From Oceanipulchritudo coccoides (GTDB lineage: Bacteria; Verrucomicrobiota; Verrucomicrobiia; Opitutales; Oceanipulchritudinaceae), in the NCBI RefSeq assembly GCF_010500615.1, contig NZ_JAAGNX010000002.1, positions 920,990-984,989 on the forward strand: 64,000 bases of DNA, read 5' to 3'. Position numbers and translations under genes: made by a program. A model generated the notes under the pieces. It did no database searches, had not been told where the DNA came from, and was given only the letters and a program-made list of their open reading frames with translations. Shown piece by piece: positions 26,582 to 35,664 of the stretch (its first letter is position 1; each line of letters opens with the position of its first letter).

Positions 26582-27286
26582 TTATGCAGTCCCGGCCTGT
26601 TGCCTTGCGATAAAGATCATGAGGATGCTGTAAGCCGCATTAGCGAAGAGGAAGAGGGGAAACTGGAGGCCCTGAGGCAGGGAATAGATGACCAACAGCA
26701 TGACGGGCCAGAATGTAAGGCAGGTTGCATACAAGGTCAGTACGCGGCGGACCATCGTCTTCGAAAAGACTACGCTGATCCAGTTTGCGGGCCGATATGC
26801 GGTTTCGTGGAGGAGAAAGCACGCAACAATGTAAGGTTGAGTGATAAAGGGCGCAAACAGGCCCTGATCCACGAAAACCTTTTGGAGCAGTATCACAAAT
26901 TCGGTACCATCACCAAAGAGATTGCTTTGCAGCTGGTAGATTTGATCGATCAAAATCCCGAGCCCGGCCCACATGGCGAATTGGTTGGCCAGTTCGCCGG
27001 GGCTGGAAGGAGTGACCCCAGCCGGGCGAAAGATCCGTTTAAGGATTTCGGGAACGATCCCTCCGCTGATGATCGTGCTCACCGCCACAAAAATCAGCCC
27101 GCCATTGGCCTTGACCTCTGCAATTATGGCGAAGAAATCGGCCGTGGCCTCAAGCTTGTAGTAACACACCACTACGATCAAGGCAAACGCCTGAATAACC
27201 AGAATTGGAGGCCAGTAAATGCGGAGTGCCTGGGCGGCGGGTCGGAGCAGGACCTTTATCGAGGTATGTAGCATGGAAAGGATCAT
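26582..27286 (-). CDS. Mpv17/PMP22-like multi-pass membrane protein
   Basis: A 234-residue membrane protein with about five or six hydrophobic segments. Two stretches recall the eukaryotic Mpv17/PMP22 family: KVFVDQGLFAPFI (compare the family's VDQ-x-x-FAP motif) and CLTFWPVMLLVIYSLPQGLQ (compare the FWP-x-x-x-x-x-x-F/Y-x-x-x-P motif near the C-terminus). That family forms small membrane channels or metabolite pores in mitochondria and peroxisomes; its bacterial members are uncharacterised. The start is MILSMLHTSIKV; a second Met four residues in is possible. It stands alone between two terminator-like or non-coding gaps. The family call rests on two motifs read by eye. Confidence 0.55.
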   Translation of the reverse strand: MILSMLHTSIKVLLRPAAQALRIYWPPILVIQAFALIVVVCYYKLEATADFFAIIAEVKANGGLIFVAVSTIISGGIVPEILKRIFRPAGVTPSSPGELANQFAMWAGLGILIDQIYQLQSNLFGDGTEFVILLQKVFVDQGLFAPFITQPYIVACFLLHETAYRPANWISVVFSKTMVRRVLTLYATCLTFWPVMLLVIYSLPQGLQFPLFLFANAAYSILMIFIARQQAGTA

Positions 27287-27446
27287 GCTTCACGCTGCGG
27301 GCGCTGGGTCAAGCAATGGGCATGGAAAATTTGGCAAGCAAAGTGATTTTTGCCCCAGCTTCTGGAACGTCTTGGGGATTTGATCCTGGGCGGCTATTGT
27401 CGCGAATCGAGTCAGCCTTTCGATGAATCTGACAGAGCTGATTCAA

Positions 27447-29027
27447 TCAGGGAGAGTCCTGTCGTTTGAGAATATAGAAAGCCGAATCCGTGAACGGGTA
27501 GCTTCGACCCGGCAAAAATGGCTCTGAGCGGACTTCTTCGCGCCGGTCAATGATCGCAAATGCTGTGTAGTGTCGATCTATCTCCGGAGACTTGCGCATC
27601 GCCTCCCATTCATGAGGTCGGAGGACCATCCATTCAGGCTTCAGATATTTAGGAGCGTCGATGAAGCCAACCGAATAGGTCTCCCTTGCCGCAACGGTCT
27701 CCGGGGCCACCAACCCGGGGAAATCCAGGATGCGTGCCCCGCTGAAGTAACCGATGTATCCCATGGGCTCAAGATACACGCGCTCACCGGCTTGGACGTT
27801 CTCCTTGAGGTATAGCCCGACTTCACGCCGGACGCCGTTCTCGACCACTCGCTGTTGAAATTCAATCTGACGCACCGAGGCGGCAAAGCTGATTAACAAC
27901 GCAATAATTAAGGCAACTGGAAGAAAGCGCTTAGCCGGATGGCTGTCCGGGGACTGCAGTTGGAATATCCGGGCAAGGGACAGCGCCCCAAAGTAGGCCG
28001 GTGGAATATAGTACCACGGAAATGACCGGGCTGTTAGTTCCATAAATTCAAGATACACCAGGGATCCGCTGAAGAGGAACGAGCTGAGCCGCACAAGACG
28101 GTCTTTTATGAAAACGGGGGAGAGAATGATGACCAGCGAGCAGCCGGCAAAAAATATGCCGAGGACCGCTGGCCAGTCAAATGGTTCGTAGTAAAGCGGA
28201 AGGAAAGGCGCCCCGAGTATGCCGAGACCTTTTTGTATCCACTCAACGGGCGTTAGACCAAAATCGAGCAAGCCTCTGTAAGCGCCCGACTTGGCCATCA
28301 CCGTATGGGGAATCGGGCTTCCATAATACCACCAGGTCCAACTGAACCACGGCAGGTAAACAACCGTGCACGTCACACCTGCCTTGAGGATCCCGATCAG
28401 CTCGGCCTTGCGGGAGTGGATGGGAATCATGAGGGCTAGTAATCCGAAGAGCGTGATATGCAGAGGGGAGTCCGGTCGGGTCATCATGAGTCCACCCCAT
28501 CCAAGACCCGCGAGAATCCAACTTGAGCCGTATCCACGGAACGCGGCGATGAAGGAAATGGAGAGGAAGAGCACCCAGAAGCCGGCCTCCTGCCCGTTCA
28601 CAGTGAAGGCAGTGACCCGGACACACAAGACAAGGATCAGAGGGAAACAGAGCACCGTCCAGGAAGGGGTTTCAGTCTCTCCTTGCTTGATGAGAAATTG
28701 CACTGTCAGGATTCCCCCTGCAGCGAAACAACTGATCGAAACCACATTGTACAGGAGTAGGGGAATGGTATAGTCCACCGAACCGGTTACCCAAGCCATG
28801 AAGGCCGGCACAAGAACATTTAAGGGCGAGGTAAAGCTGTGAAGCAATTCCCCCTCATGGTAGGTCAGTCCGTTCCCCTGAATAAGGTTTGCCGCTTGGC
28901 GGAAGGTTATCAGGAAATCCTCCCAGACCTGGCCCGTGATCATCCAGAAAAGTGCTGGTATGAGGACCAGCGCGCCGATAGTACCAACGCGAATCCCCAG
29001 ACTTGCTCGTTGCTGTGGGCGCATCAT
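27447..29027 (-). CDS. GT-C-fold membrane glycosyltransferase-like protein
   Basis: A 526-residue integral membrane protein with roughly ten to twelve hydrophobic segments and a soluble C-terminal part. After the first membrane helix comes WEDFLITFRQAANLIQGNGLTYHEGE; the acidic E-D pair in the first loop is the usual catalytic mark of GT-C transferases that use lipid-linked sugar donors, and the ITFR-x-A-x-N-x-x-x-GNGL pattern is common in the arabinofuranosyl/mannosyl-transferase-like group. Donor and acceptor are unknown. It lies 11 bases after menE on the same strand, so it is probably co-transcribed with menC-menE, though no functional link to menaquinone is evident; envelope polysaccharide or glycolipid work is more likely. 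Confidence 0.72.
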   Translation of the reverse strand: MMRPQQRASLGIRVGTIGALVLIPALFWMITGQVWEDFLITFRQAANLIQGNGLTYHEGELLHSFTSPLNVLVPAFMAWVTGSVDYTIPLLLYNVVSISCFAAGGILTVQFLIKQGETETPSWTVLCFPLILVLCVRVTAFTVNGQEAGFWVLFLSISFIAAFRGYGSSWILAGLGWGGLMMTRPDSPLHITLFGLLALMIPIHSRKAELIGILKAGVTCTVVYLPWFSWTWWYYGSPIPHTVMAKSGAYRGLLDFGLTPVEWIQKGLGILGAPFLPLYYEPFDWPAVLGIFFAGCSLVIILSPVFIKDRLVRLSSFLFSGSLVYLEFMELTARSFPWYYIPPAYFGALSLARIFQLQSPDSHPAKRFLPVALIIALLISFAASVRQIEFQQRVVENGVRREVGLYLKENVQAGERVYLEPMGYIGYFSGARILDFPGLVAPETVAARETYSVGFIDAPKYLKPEWMVLRPHEWEAMRKSPEIDRHYTAFAIIDRREEVRSEPFLPGRSYPFTDSAFYILKRQDSP

Positions 29028-29038
29028 AGGGAAAGGGT

Positions 29039-30145
29039 TTAGGAACCGGACTCCTGCGCGTCAATGCCTTTGCCCGGGGGCAGGCTTTTGACCGGATGGA
29101 TCGCTTTCGGGACTGCGTAATGGGGAAGTCGTTCTTGGAGCTCCGCTCTGAGGCTGCCCATGGAACCACTGGCCTCGGGTTTCATCACGACCTCAAGCTC
29201 GACACGCGTGCCCCAATCCGGGTCAGGAACGCCCCGGCAAAGCGCGCTCTGTATCAAACCAGTCGCTACAGCTGCTGCTTCAATTTGTTCGGGGTGGACA
29301 TTTTCCCCGCCGGTAATGATGACCCGGTCGGCCCTGCCGCCGATATGAAGGTGGCCTGTCTCATTCATGGCTCCAAGATCTCCCGTGGGAAAGGGGTCCC
29401 GAGAAAAAAGTTCATTCGTAGGAATGTAGCCCATTGCAATTGATCCAGACCGGACAAGGATTCGCCCTGTTGAATCAATGGATATCTCCGCATGAGGAAG
29501 GGCGGTCCCGACTCCCGTTTGGCCTGCGAGGAACTCCTCCGGATCCAGGGCCGTGACCATCGCAGCAGTCTCGGTTGAACCGTAGCAGGGGCACAGGCGG
29601 ATTTCTTCCCTGCGGGAAATTTCAAGCAGGTCGGGAGGACAGGCCGCACCCCCCACGAGGATTAGTCCGAAACGCCGTAAAACCCGGGTTCCGCGTTGGC
29701 TGGCCAGCATGCGGCGAAGTTGGGTGGGAACCAAGGAAATACTGGCCTCCTCAAGCGGGAACGGTGCCGACTGGAAGCCGTCACTATTACGGTAATCAGC
29801 GTAATGGAGGCGTCCGGAACATTCCATCGACCGGATTATCGGCATCAACCCGCCCACATGGTGGCCGGGAAGGACATTGACCGCGTGAACAATGCCTTGC
29901 TTGCCAAATCTTTCAGCAAATCCACGTGCGGAGCAGAAAAGTGTATCGGAAGTATGAATACAATATTTGGGAACCCCGGTCGTACCACTGGTGGGAATCA
30001 GGATGGCGGGTGGATGTTCGGCTTTATATTGGGCAGCAATTCCTGAAAGGGCATCCTTCCAGTCCCCGGGCCAGTGAGGATCCTCCAAGGCGAGAAATTC
30101 CCGGTTTTCCAGAGCGGTCTTCAGCTTTCGGGCAAACGCTTCCAC
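29039..30145 (-). CDS. menE: O-succinylbenzoate-CoA ligase (MenE-like), short form
   Basis: A 368-residue adenylate-forming enzyme. It has the AMP-binding P-loop ILIPTSGTTGVPKYCIHT, the ChaperH motif CPCYGSTETAAMVTAL, the hinge region GGRADRVIITGGENVHPEQI and a C-terminal Lys near PPGKGIDA. MenE activates o-succinylbenzoate to its CoA ester in menaquinone synthesis. The protein lacks much of the usual N-terminal subdomain (family length is about 450-490). The menC gene overlapping it by 25 bases upstream supports the assignment over other acyl-CoA ligases. The remaining men genes are outside the window. Confidence 0.87.
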   Translation of the reverse strand: MEAFARKLKTALENREFLALEDPHWPGDWKDALSGIAAQYKAEHPPAILIPTSGTTGVPKYCIHTSDTLFCSARGFAERFGKQGIVHAVNVLPGHHVGGLMPIIRSMECSGRLHYADYRNSDGFQSAPFPLEEASISLVPTQLRRMLASQRGTRVLRRFGLILVGGAACPPDLLEISRREEIRLCPCYGSTETAAMVTALDPEEFLAGQTGVGTALPHAEISIDSTGRILVRSGSIAMGYIPTNELFSRDPFPTGDLGAMNETGHLHIGGRADRVIITGGENVHPEQIEAAAVATGLIQSALCRGVPDPDWGTRVELEVVMKPEASGSMGSLRAELQERLPHYAVPKAIHPVKSLPPGKGIDAQESGS

Positions 30146-31032
30146 AGGTCCTCCTGTTCTTCAATGGTCAGGGCATTCAAGACGGGACCCTGTTGGGGAA
30201 CCCCGAAGTCATCATCAAAAAATGCCTGCGTTCTCAGCCCGTGATCAGTTTCAGGAAAAGCTTGAGCCAGATGGATGAGAGAGCTTAAGCCGATTCCTGT
30301 TTCAAAGACAGAAGAGATGACGACCCGGCTCTTTGCGTCGAGAAGCCGCTTCCACCAGACTTCCGGATCCTCGAGAATTGTCGGCTTGATGACCCAGTAA
30401 CCTGTCCAGCCCTTGTCCAGCCAGTCCACTAACCCTGCGCCGGCAAGGGACTCATCAAGGGCCAAAGGCACAGGGGAGGATTCAGCCTGACGGAGCATGT
30501 CATCAGAGGATAATTGTTCCTTGAAGGGTTCCTCGATAAATTCGATCGATTGGGAGATTCCGTTCAAACGGGGCTTCCAGAAAGACCAGGTCCCCGTGTC
30601 CCATGAGCGGTTGGGATCCAGACGGAGCTTATCTCCGGCTTTGAGGCTGAGGACAACTTTCTGGAGAAAGTCCCATTCATCATCTGGCTTGTTCAGACCG
30701 ACCTTCAGCTTGAAGGTGCGGTATCCTGCTTCTCGGAGATTGGCCACGGCCTCTGGAGTGGATTCGGAAAGCGAGAGCAGGGCAGCCGTGCGAGCCGTGG
30801 GAGATGCGGCAGGGGTGGGGGAAGGAATAGAAGGAATGAGTGGAATCTCGGGTGTCGCCGGGGGCAAGGGTGCAATTTCCGAAAAGACAAATGAACCGGT
30901 CGCTGAATCTTGATGGCGTAGAATCAACCCATCCCGTACGGCCCACGTGCCCCACGCCGCCTTGAGCGGCCTTGAAAAAGGCCGCTTGTAGAAGAGTGAG
31001 GAAAATTCTCCTTTGTGAATACAATCAGACAC
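30121..31032 (-). CDS. menC: o-Succinylbenzoate synthase
   Basis: A 303-residue enolase-superfamily enzyme dehydrating SHCHC to o-succinylbenzoate in menaquinone synthesis. The barrel signature residues are seen: K-x-K in YRTFKLKVGLN, metal-binding Asp in LRLDPNRSW, Glu in EFIEEPF, Asp in LALDESLAG, and the second catalytic Lys in GYWVIKPTILEDPE. A Pro/Ser-rich segment (around PATPEIPLIPSIPSPTPAA) replaces the linker between the cap and the barrel, unusual but in frame. The gene overlaps menE by 25 bases, so the two are coupled, and is divergent from the DegT aminotransferase gene. Confidence 0.93.
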   Translation of the reverse strand: MSDCIHKGEFSSLFYKRPFSRPLKAAWGTWAVRDGLILRHQDSATGSFVFSEIAPLPPATPEIPLIPSIPSPTPAASPTARTAALLSLSESTPEAVANLREAGYRTFKLKVGLNKPDDEWDFLQKVVLSLKAGDKLRLDPNRSWDTGTWSFWKPRLNGISQSIEFIEEPFKEQLSSDDMLRQAESSPVPLALDESLAGAGLVDWLDKGWTGYWVIKPTILEDPEVWWKRLLDAKSRVVISSVFETGIGLSSLIHLAQAFPETDHGLRTQAFFDDDFGVPQQGPVLNALTIEEQEDLWKRLPES

Positions 31033-31140
31033 AGCGTAACAAATAGTCCATTTTCAGTCTTCCGCAAGGGTTTGATGGGAAGCTCCGCACGGATGATGGT
31101 TCTTGTTGAAATTCCCCGCCAAACCTGTTGAAAGAGGAGT

Positions 31141-32256
31141 ATGCCAGTACCATTACTTGACCTGACTCGCCAGCACACTCCTCTTGAGGATGAATTCAAG
31201 GCAGTCTTTGAACGGGTCTTCAAAAGCAATGCCTTTGTCCTTGGCCCGGATGTGAAGGCTCTTGAAGAAGAGATTGCGAGCTACTGTGATTGTTCGCATG
31301 CGGTCGGATTGAGCTCGGGAACCGATGCCCTGCTGGTTGCCCTGATGGCCTTGGGAATTGGCCCCGGTGATGAGGTGCTCTGTCCGTCATTCACCTTTTT
31401 CGGGACTGCCGGAAGCATTGCGCGCTTGGGTGCTGTGCCTGTATGGGTGGACGTGCTGCCAGATACCTTCAATATCGATCTGGCAGACGCCATCGACAAG
31501 GTGACAGACAAGACCAAGGCCATCATGCCGGTGCATCTCTATGGACAGTCTGCCGAGATGGAATGTGTGCAGGCCTTTGCCAGGAAATTTGGAGTTAAGA
31601 TTATTGAGGATGTCGCCCAGGCGATTGGGGCGACCTATGGCGGGCGAAAAGTGGGGAGCTTCGGCGACTTCGGAGCGCTGAGCTTTTACCCGACCAAGAA
31701 CCTTGGTGGCTTTGGTGATGGCGGCATGCTGGTGACCAACGATGCCGAACTTGCCGAGAAGGCCGTCTGGCTTCGCAACCATGGCATGAATCCGAAGTAC
31801 TATCACAAGTACATTGGCGGAAACTTCCGTCTCGATTCACTCCAGGCAGCTCTCCTGCGCGTCAAGCTGCCACACTTGGAAAGCTACCACACAGCAAGGC
31901 GGGCTAATGCGGAGGCTTACACCGAAAGACTTGCCGGCCACTCCGGGGTCCTCTGCCCGCGAATCATTCCCAAGGCGCAATCCGTCTGGAACCAATACAC
32001 ACTCAGGATCCTGGACGGCAAGCGCGATGCCTTCCGTGAATTTCTTTCCGACCGGGGAATCGGAAATGACATTTACTATCCGTTGGGACTCCATGACCAG
32101 GAATGCTTTCAGGGAATCGGCCGCGGCGGGGAAAGCCTGACTGTCACTCCGATGCTCGCCAAGGAAGTTGTCAGTATCCCCTGCTTCCCGGAAATGACCG
32201 TGGATGAGCGGGAGGAAGTCCTCAAGGCAGTCTGGGACTTTGGCTACGCAAAGTGA
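31141..32256 (+). CDS. DegT/DnrJ/EryC1/StrS-family sugar aminotransferase
   Basis: A 371-residue PLP enzyme. Family features: GLSSGTDALLVALMALGIGPGDEV, PVHLYGQSAEM, EDVAQAIGATYGGRKVGSFGD and the PLP-lysine motif SFYPTKNLGGFGDGGML (Lys near residue 185). These enzymes transaminate nucleotide-linked keto-sugars or serve in related pathways, supplying amino sugars to LPS O-antigen, capsule or glycans. No sugar dehydratase or oxidoreductase lies beside it, so the substrate cannot be fixed. The ATG follows AAAGAGGAGT, a strong ribosome-binding site. It is the only plus-strand gene between the menC operon and pdxH. Confidence 0.94.
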   Translation: MPVPLLDLTRQHTPLEDEFKAVFERVFKSNAFVLGPDVKALEEEIASYCDCSHAVGLSSGTDALLVALMALGIGPGDEVLCPSFTFFGTAGSIARLGAVPVWVDVLPDTFNIDLADAIDKVTDKTKAIMPVHLYGQSAEMECVQAFARKFGVKIIEDVAQAIGATYGGRKVGSFGDFGALSFYPTKNLGGFGDGGMLVTNDAELAEKAVWLRNHGMNPKYYHKYIGGNFRLDSLQAALLRVKLPHLESYHTARRANAEAYTERLAGHSGVLCPRIIPKAQSVWNQYTLRILDGKRDAFREFLSDRGIGNDIYYPLGLHDQECFQGIGRGGESLTVTPMLAKEVVSIPCFPEMTVDEREEVLKAVWDFGYAK

Positions 32257-32353
32257 TTTCTTGAGTTTGAAATATCTTTGCCGCGCTAAACAGCGCCCAC
32301 TTCCTTCGCATGCCGGGGCCGAGGTTTTGGGATTGGTCGAGGGAAGAAAAGTC

Positions 32354-32989
32354 TCAGGGCTGGAGCCGCTCGACCTGCCAGGTGTCACCGGATTTTGAAT
32401 ACATGAACCGGTCGTGCAGGCGGCTTTGGCGGCCCTGCCAGAATTCGTAGGACTCGGGAACGATCCGGTAACCTCCCCAGAAGGAGGGCAGGGGAATCTT
32501 TCCATCGGCAAATTTGCGCTTCATCTCTTCAAGTTTCGCCTCGAGAAGTGAACGCGACTTGATGACCGAAGACTGTTGGGAAGTCCATGCACCGAGGCGG
32601 CTGCCCAGCGGACGTGTGACAAAGTAGGCGAGTGACTCGCTGGTTGGGATTTTCTCGGCGGTACCGTTGATGCTGATCTGGCGCTCAAGATCGAGCCAGA
32701 GAAAGAGAATGGAGACCTTGCCATTGTGCTGGATATGCCTGGCCTTACGGCTCTCGAAATTGGTGAAGAAAATCAGCCCGCTGGGATCGAGTTTCTTGAG
32801 GAGCACGGTGCGTGTCCATGGCTGGCCATCGGAATCGACGGTTGAAAGCACCATGGCGTTGGGTTCCTTGATTTCGGATTCCCGCGCCTGTCCAAACCAG
32901 AACTTGAATTGCTCCATGGGGTCGGCATGGAGGGTCTCCTGGTTGAGTGCCTCGCGGCGGTATTCCTCTCTGAGATGCGTGACGTCCAT
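32354..32989 (-). CDS. pdxH: Pyridoxamine/pyridoxine 5'-phosphate oxidase
   Basis: A 211-residue FMN enzyme that makes pyridoxal 5'-phosphate. Start at MDVTHLREEYRREAL (ATG 32989), which matches family length; the frame continues upstream only into uppP. Motifs: DPMEQFKFWF, PNAMVLSTVDSDGQPWTRTVLLK, GLIFFTNFESRKARHI, FWGGYRIVPESYEFWQGR and RLHDRFMY (the conserved W-x-G-x-x-x-R-x-HDR). It follows uppP by 11 bases and is the last gene of the long minus-strand run. It would supply cofactor to the many PLP enzymes here, but that is general metabolism, not evidence of a pathway. Confidence 0.96.
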   Translation of the reverse strand: MDVTHLREEYRREALNQETLHADPMEQFKFWFGQARESEIKEPNAMVLSTVDSDGQPWTRTVLLKKLDPSGLIFFTNFESRKARHIQHNGKVSILFLWLDLERQISINGTAEKIPTSESLAYFVTRPLGSRLGAWTSQQSSVIKSRSLLEAKLEEMKRKFADGKIPLPSFWGGYRIVPESYEFWQGRQSRLHDRFMYSKSGDTWQVERLQP

Positions 32990-33000
32990 TGAGAGTAGTG

Positions 33001-34005
33001 TTAGCGGACAAGGAAGAAAATGACAAGGCCGGCCAGGACAAAACGGTACCAGGCAAATATCGCCAGTCCGTGGCGGGTCAGGTAAGAAACGAGCCATTTG
33101 ACGGCCAGGGCCGCAGAGACGAAGGCCACGAAAATTCCGAGCAAAAGCGGGCCCATGTCGATCGCCAGAAAGAGGGCCGGCCCGCTGCTGACGGCCTTGT
33201 AGCCCGCCGCTGCGGTCAAGGTAATGAGCCCGAGAAGAAAGCTGAACTCAGCCGCTTTGGTGGGGCGCAGGCCGGCAACATACCCGCCGACAATGGTCAT
33301 CATGGAGCGGCTTGTTCCCGGCCACATGGCGATACATTGCATGAATCCGATAAAGAGGGATTGCCGAACACCGAGGGTGTGCAGGTCCACAATGTCATCA
33401 TCATCGGGAAGCTGATGCTTGCGCCAGGATTCCACGGCCAGCATAAGGAAGCCGCCAACGATCAGGGCGATGGCGATGGGCAAGGGAGCGAAGAGCATGG
33501 ACTCAATCCAGTCATCAAGCAGTAGGCCGAGGACTGCGGCCGGAAGAAATGCGACAATCAGGTTCCGGGCCAGGAGCCGTCCGTTGGGACTCAATCCGAG
33601 CACCCCGAGAATGACTTGCCAAACGCGACTCCAATACAAGAACAAGACGGCCAGAATGGCACCGGCCTGGATGACGATGGCATAGGCATCGGCAGCGGTC
33701 TTCAGCGTCACAGCCTCTCCGTCGGGCGTCATGAGAGGCGCCCCGGATTCGTCCAACATGGGGACTTCTGAATTCAGTTTGAGGACCTCATTGGTGATCA
33801 ATAAGTGACCTGTGGAGGAAATGGGCAGGTATTCAGTGATGCCTTCGACAAGCCCGAGGATGACCGCATCCGTCCAGCCCAGCTCAGCCGGTGGCTCTGC
33901 AACCGGGGCAGTGCCGTCCTCGCCATGGATTGATCCAGCGGCAACAAGGAGACTAATCGATAGACACGAAAGGCGACAAAGCCGGCTAAGATTAAAACGA
34001 TTCAT
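33001..34005 (-). CDS. uppP: Undecaprenyl-diphosphatase with N-terminal extension and insertion
   Basis: A 334-residue BacA/UppP phosphatase that recycles undecaprenyl pyrophosphate to the monophosphate carrier for peptidoglycan and O-antigen. Catalytic motifs are intact: GLVEGITEYLPISSTGHLLI and WPGTSRSMMTIVGGYVAGL. The start MNRFNLSRL (ATG 34005) is preferred over a TTG seven codons upstream. It is about 65 residues longer than the usual 270: an N-terminal extension carries a signal-peptide-like segment (about residues 10-28, ending GSIHGED) and a Pro/Ala linker, and about 22 residues (around VPMLDESGAPLMTPDGE) are inserted after the first motif. It belongs with uppS further upstream in the same minus-strand run. 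Confidence 0.95.
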   Translation of the reverse strand: MNRFNLSRLCRLSCLSISLLVAAGSIHGEDGTAPVAEPPAELGWTDAVILGLVEGITEYLPISSTGHLLITNEVLKLNSEVPMLDESGAPLMTPDGEAVTLKTAADAYAIVIQAGAILAVLFLYWSRVWQVILGVLGLSPNGRLLARNLIVAFLPAAVLGLLLDDWIESMLFAPLPIAIALIVGGFLMLAVESWRKHQLPDDDDIVDLHTLGVRQSLFIGFMQCIAMWPGTSRSMMTIVGGYVAGLRPTKAAEFSFLLGLITLTAAAGYKAVSSGPALFLAIDMGPLLLGIFVAFVSAALAVKWLVSYLTRHGLAIFAWYRFVLAGLVIFFLVR

Positions 34006-34053
34006 GTATGTGATGGGTTGATCCAAATATTGGCGGGTATGGCAGCGGGTATC

Positions 34054-34302
34054 TTAGTTGTCAGAGGGAGGACTGGGTTGCTGTTCGTAGAAAGGGACGA
34101 GTGTTTCGAGATGGCCCTGCACGATTTTCCCAACGGTTGCTGCTGGAAGAAGCCCCTTGTGGAGCTCAAAGACAGCGGTAATCAGGGCCAGCTCAATATC
34201 CACCTTCTTCGGGCTGACGGCCTTCATTTCGGCTAGCAGTTCCATCGCCTTGGCCTCCGCCTTTTTGTAGTCTTCGAAATTCTGTTCCTGTGGAGTTGTC
34301 AT
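34054..34302 (-). CDS. Hypothetical 82-residue soluble protein
   Basis: A small acidic helical protein (MTTPQEQNFEDYKKAEAKAM, then LLAEMKAVSPKKVDIELALI and HKGLLPAATVGKIVQGHLET). No domain I recognise, no signal peptide and no membrane segment. It sits between the MFS transporter and uppP on the same strand, with short gaps, so it is likely expressed with them. The in-frame length and the position inside a dense operon-like run support it being real. Confidence 0.6.
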   Translation of the reverse strand: MTTPQEQNFEDYKKAEAKAMELLAEMKAVSPKKVDIELALITAVFELHKGLLPAATVGKIVQGHLETLVPFYEQQPSPPSDN

Positions 34303-34335
34303 TGGGCTGAGATTGGAGAGGACCGTGGCGACCGG

Positions 34336-35664
34336 TCAAGCTTGTGCTTGCTTGGACGGGTTCTGGGAGAAAACACTGCCGATGGCAAGAAGGAGATAGA
34401 TTGCCATGCTCCCGTAAATGGCCGCCTCATAGCCTCCCATATAGTCTTTGCTGAGACTGAAAAACAAGGGTCCCACGGCACTTCCCCAGACCAGCCAGGC
34501 CATGGAGGCACCGTTGATCGCGCCAATATGGGCCCGTCCAAAATAGCGTGCATAGCCAACGGTGCTGAGGATTGGGAAGATGCCCCAGCTGATGCCCATT
34601 CCAATGACAAGAACGATCATTCCAATTTGGGTGGGAAGCATTAGCAGACTGCCACAAAAGACAAATCCGCCCAGGCAGAAAACGGTAATGACAAAGCGCA
34701 GCCGGATCCGGTCAGTTATGTAACCGACAACAAAATTTGCGGTGACTGAGAGGAAACTGGAATAGATGAAAAAGTTCAGAATGGTCTCACGCGGGACTTT
34801 GAAACTGCGCGCAAGGTCAATGACGTGGAAAGTGTAGGCCGTGGTGAACAGACCATGAAAGGAGAGGGAAATCGTGATAATCCAGAAGGAATAGGTCTTC
34901 ATCGCCTCACCCCGTGTGAATTCCTTCAAAAGCAAGGTGTCTGGATTTTCATGACGCTTTTCCGGGCGCCAGCCATTGTCCATTTCCAACCCGCATTCCT
35001 CCGGGTTGTCGCGGAAGAAGACCCAGGCCAGGGCCGAGAGACCAAAAAACAGCAAGCCACCATTGACAAGGAGGCTTCCCCTCCAGCCGAAGAGCTGTAT
35101 CTGCCAATCGAGGACACGCGGGGCGAGCGAGAATCCGAAGGCGACAAAACATCCACTGATGGCGACCATCCTCCCGCGTCTCAAATTCCACCATTTGGAG
35201 AGCATTGAACGGGAACCAAGGGTGACCATTCCCTGTCCGAAAAAGCGAATGCCCGTGAAGCCGAGTGAAGCCACGGCAAGCGCGAAGACAGTTGACCCCG
35301 TCATTCCGAAGAGGCTGATAATGCGGTCCATCTGGCTCATGTAGGCAAGGGCCACCCCGAAGAGCATCACGGAGACAACAAAGAACTTCCTCGCCCCCAG
35401 CTTGTCAAAAAGCACACCTCCTGTGGAAACCAGAAACCCGCTCAGGCCGGTGCCAACCAGATAGGCAGTCGTCATCTGCACACGGTCCAGACCAAGGGCC
35501 TCGATATAGGTGTCGGTGTAAACGCTCACCCCCATTGTCTGGCCAGGGATGCTGGCAATGATGCCGATTGTTGAGGCCGCGACAATAACCCAGCCGTAGA
35601 AGACAGGGAACTTCGCCGGATCAAAGGGGATCCGGGGATCCCATGGTGTTTTTGAAATTCCCAT
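34336..35664 (-). CDS. Major facilitator superfamily transporter
   Basis: A 442-residue membrane protein with about twelve hydrophobic segments. MFS signs include GGVLFDKLGARKFFVVSV (the G-x-x-x-D-x-x-G-R/A-x-x loop between helices 2 and 3), GYITDRIRLRFVITVF in the second half, and MGISWGIFPILSTVGYARYF. The style (YGWVIVAASTIG, PGQTMGVSVYTD) is that of the OFA/oxalate-formate-like and related monocarboxylate MFS groups, but the substrate is not determinable. Its start codon abuts the stop of the ABC permease gene, so it is probably co-transcribed and may share the same nutrient theme. Confidence 0.9.
   Translation of the reverse strand: MGISKTPWDPRIPFDPAKFPVFYGWVIVAASTIGIIASIPGQTMGVSVYTDTYIEALGLDRVQMTTAYLVGTGLSGFLVSTGGVLFDKLGARKFFVVSVMLFGVALAYMSQMDRIISLFGMTGSTVFALAVASLGFTGIRFFGQGMVTLGSRSMLSKWWNLRRGRMVAISGCFVAFGFSLAPRVLDWQIQLFGWRGSLLVNGGLLFFGLSALAWVFFRDNPEECGLEMDNGWRPEKRHENPDTLLLKEFTRGEAMKTYSFWIITISLSFHGLFTTAYTFHVIDLARSFKVPRETILNFFIYSSFLSVTANFVVGYITDRIRLRFVITVFCLGGFVFCGSLLMLPTQIGMIVLVIGMGISWGIFPILSTVGYARYFGRAHIGAINGASMAWLVWGSAVGPLFFSLSKDYMGGYEAAIYGSMAIYLLLAIGSVFSQNPSKQAQA

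Noticed and set aside
26600-27271. Plus-strand open frame (223 codons) opposite the Mpv17-like gene
   Set aside because: Low-complexity shadow; the minus-strand frame has membrane segments and family motifs.
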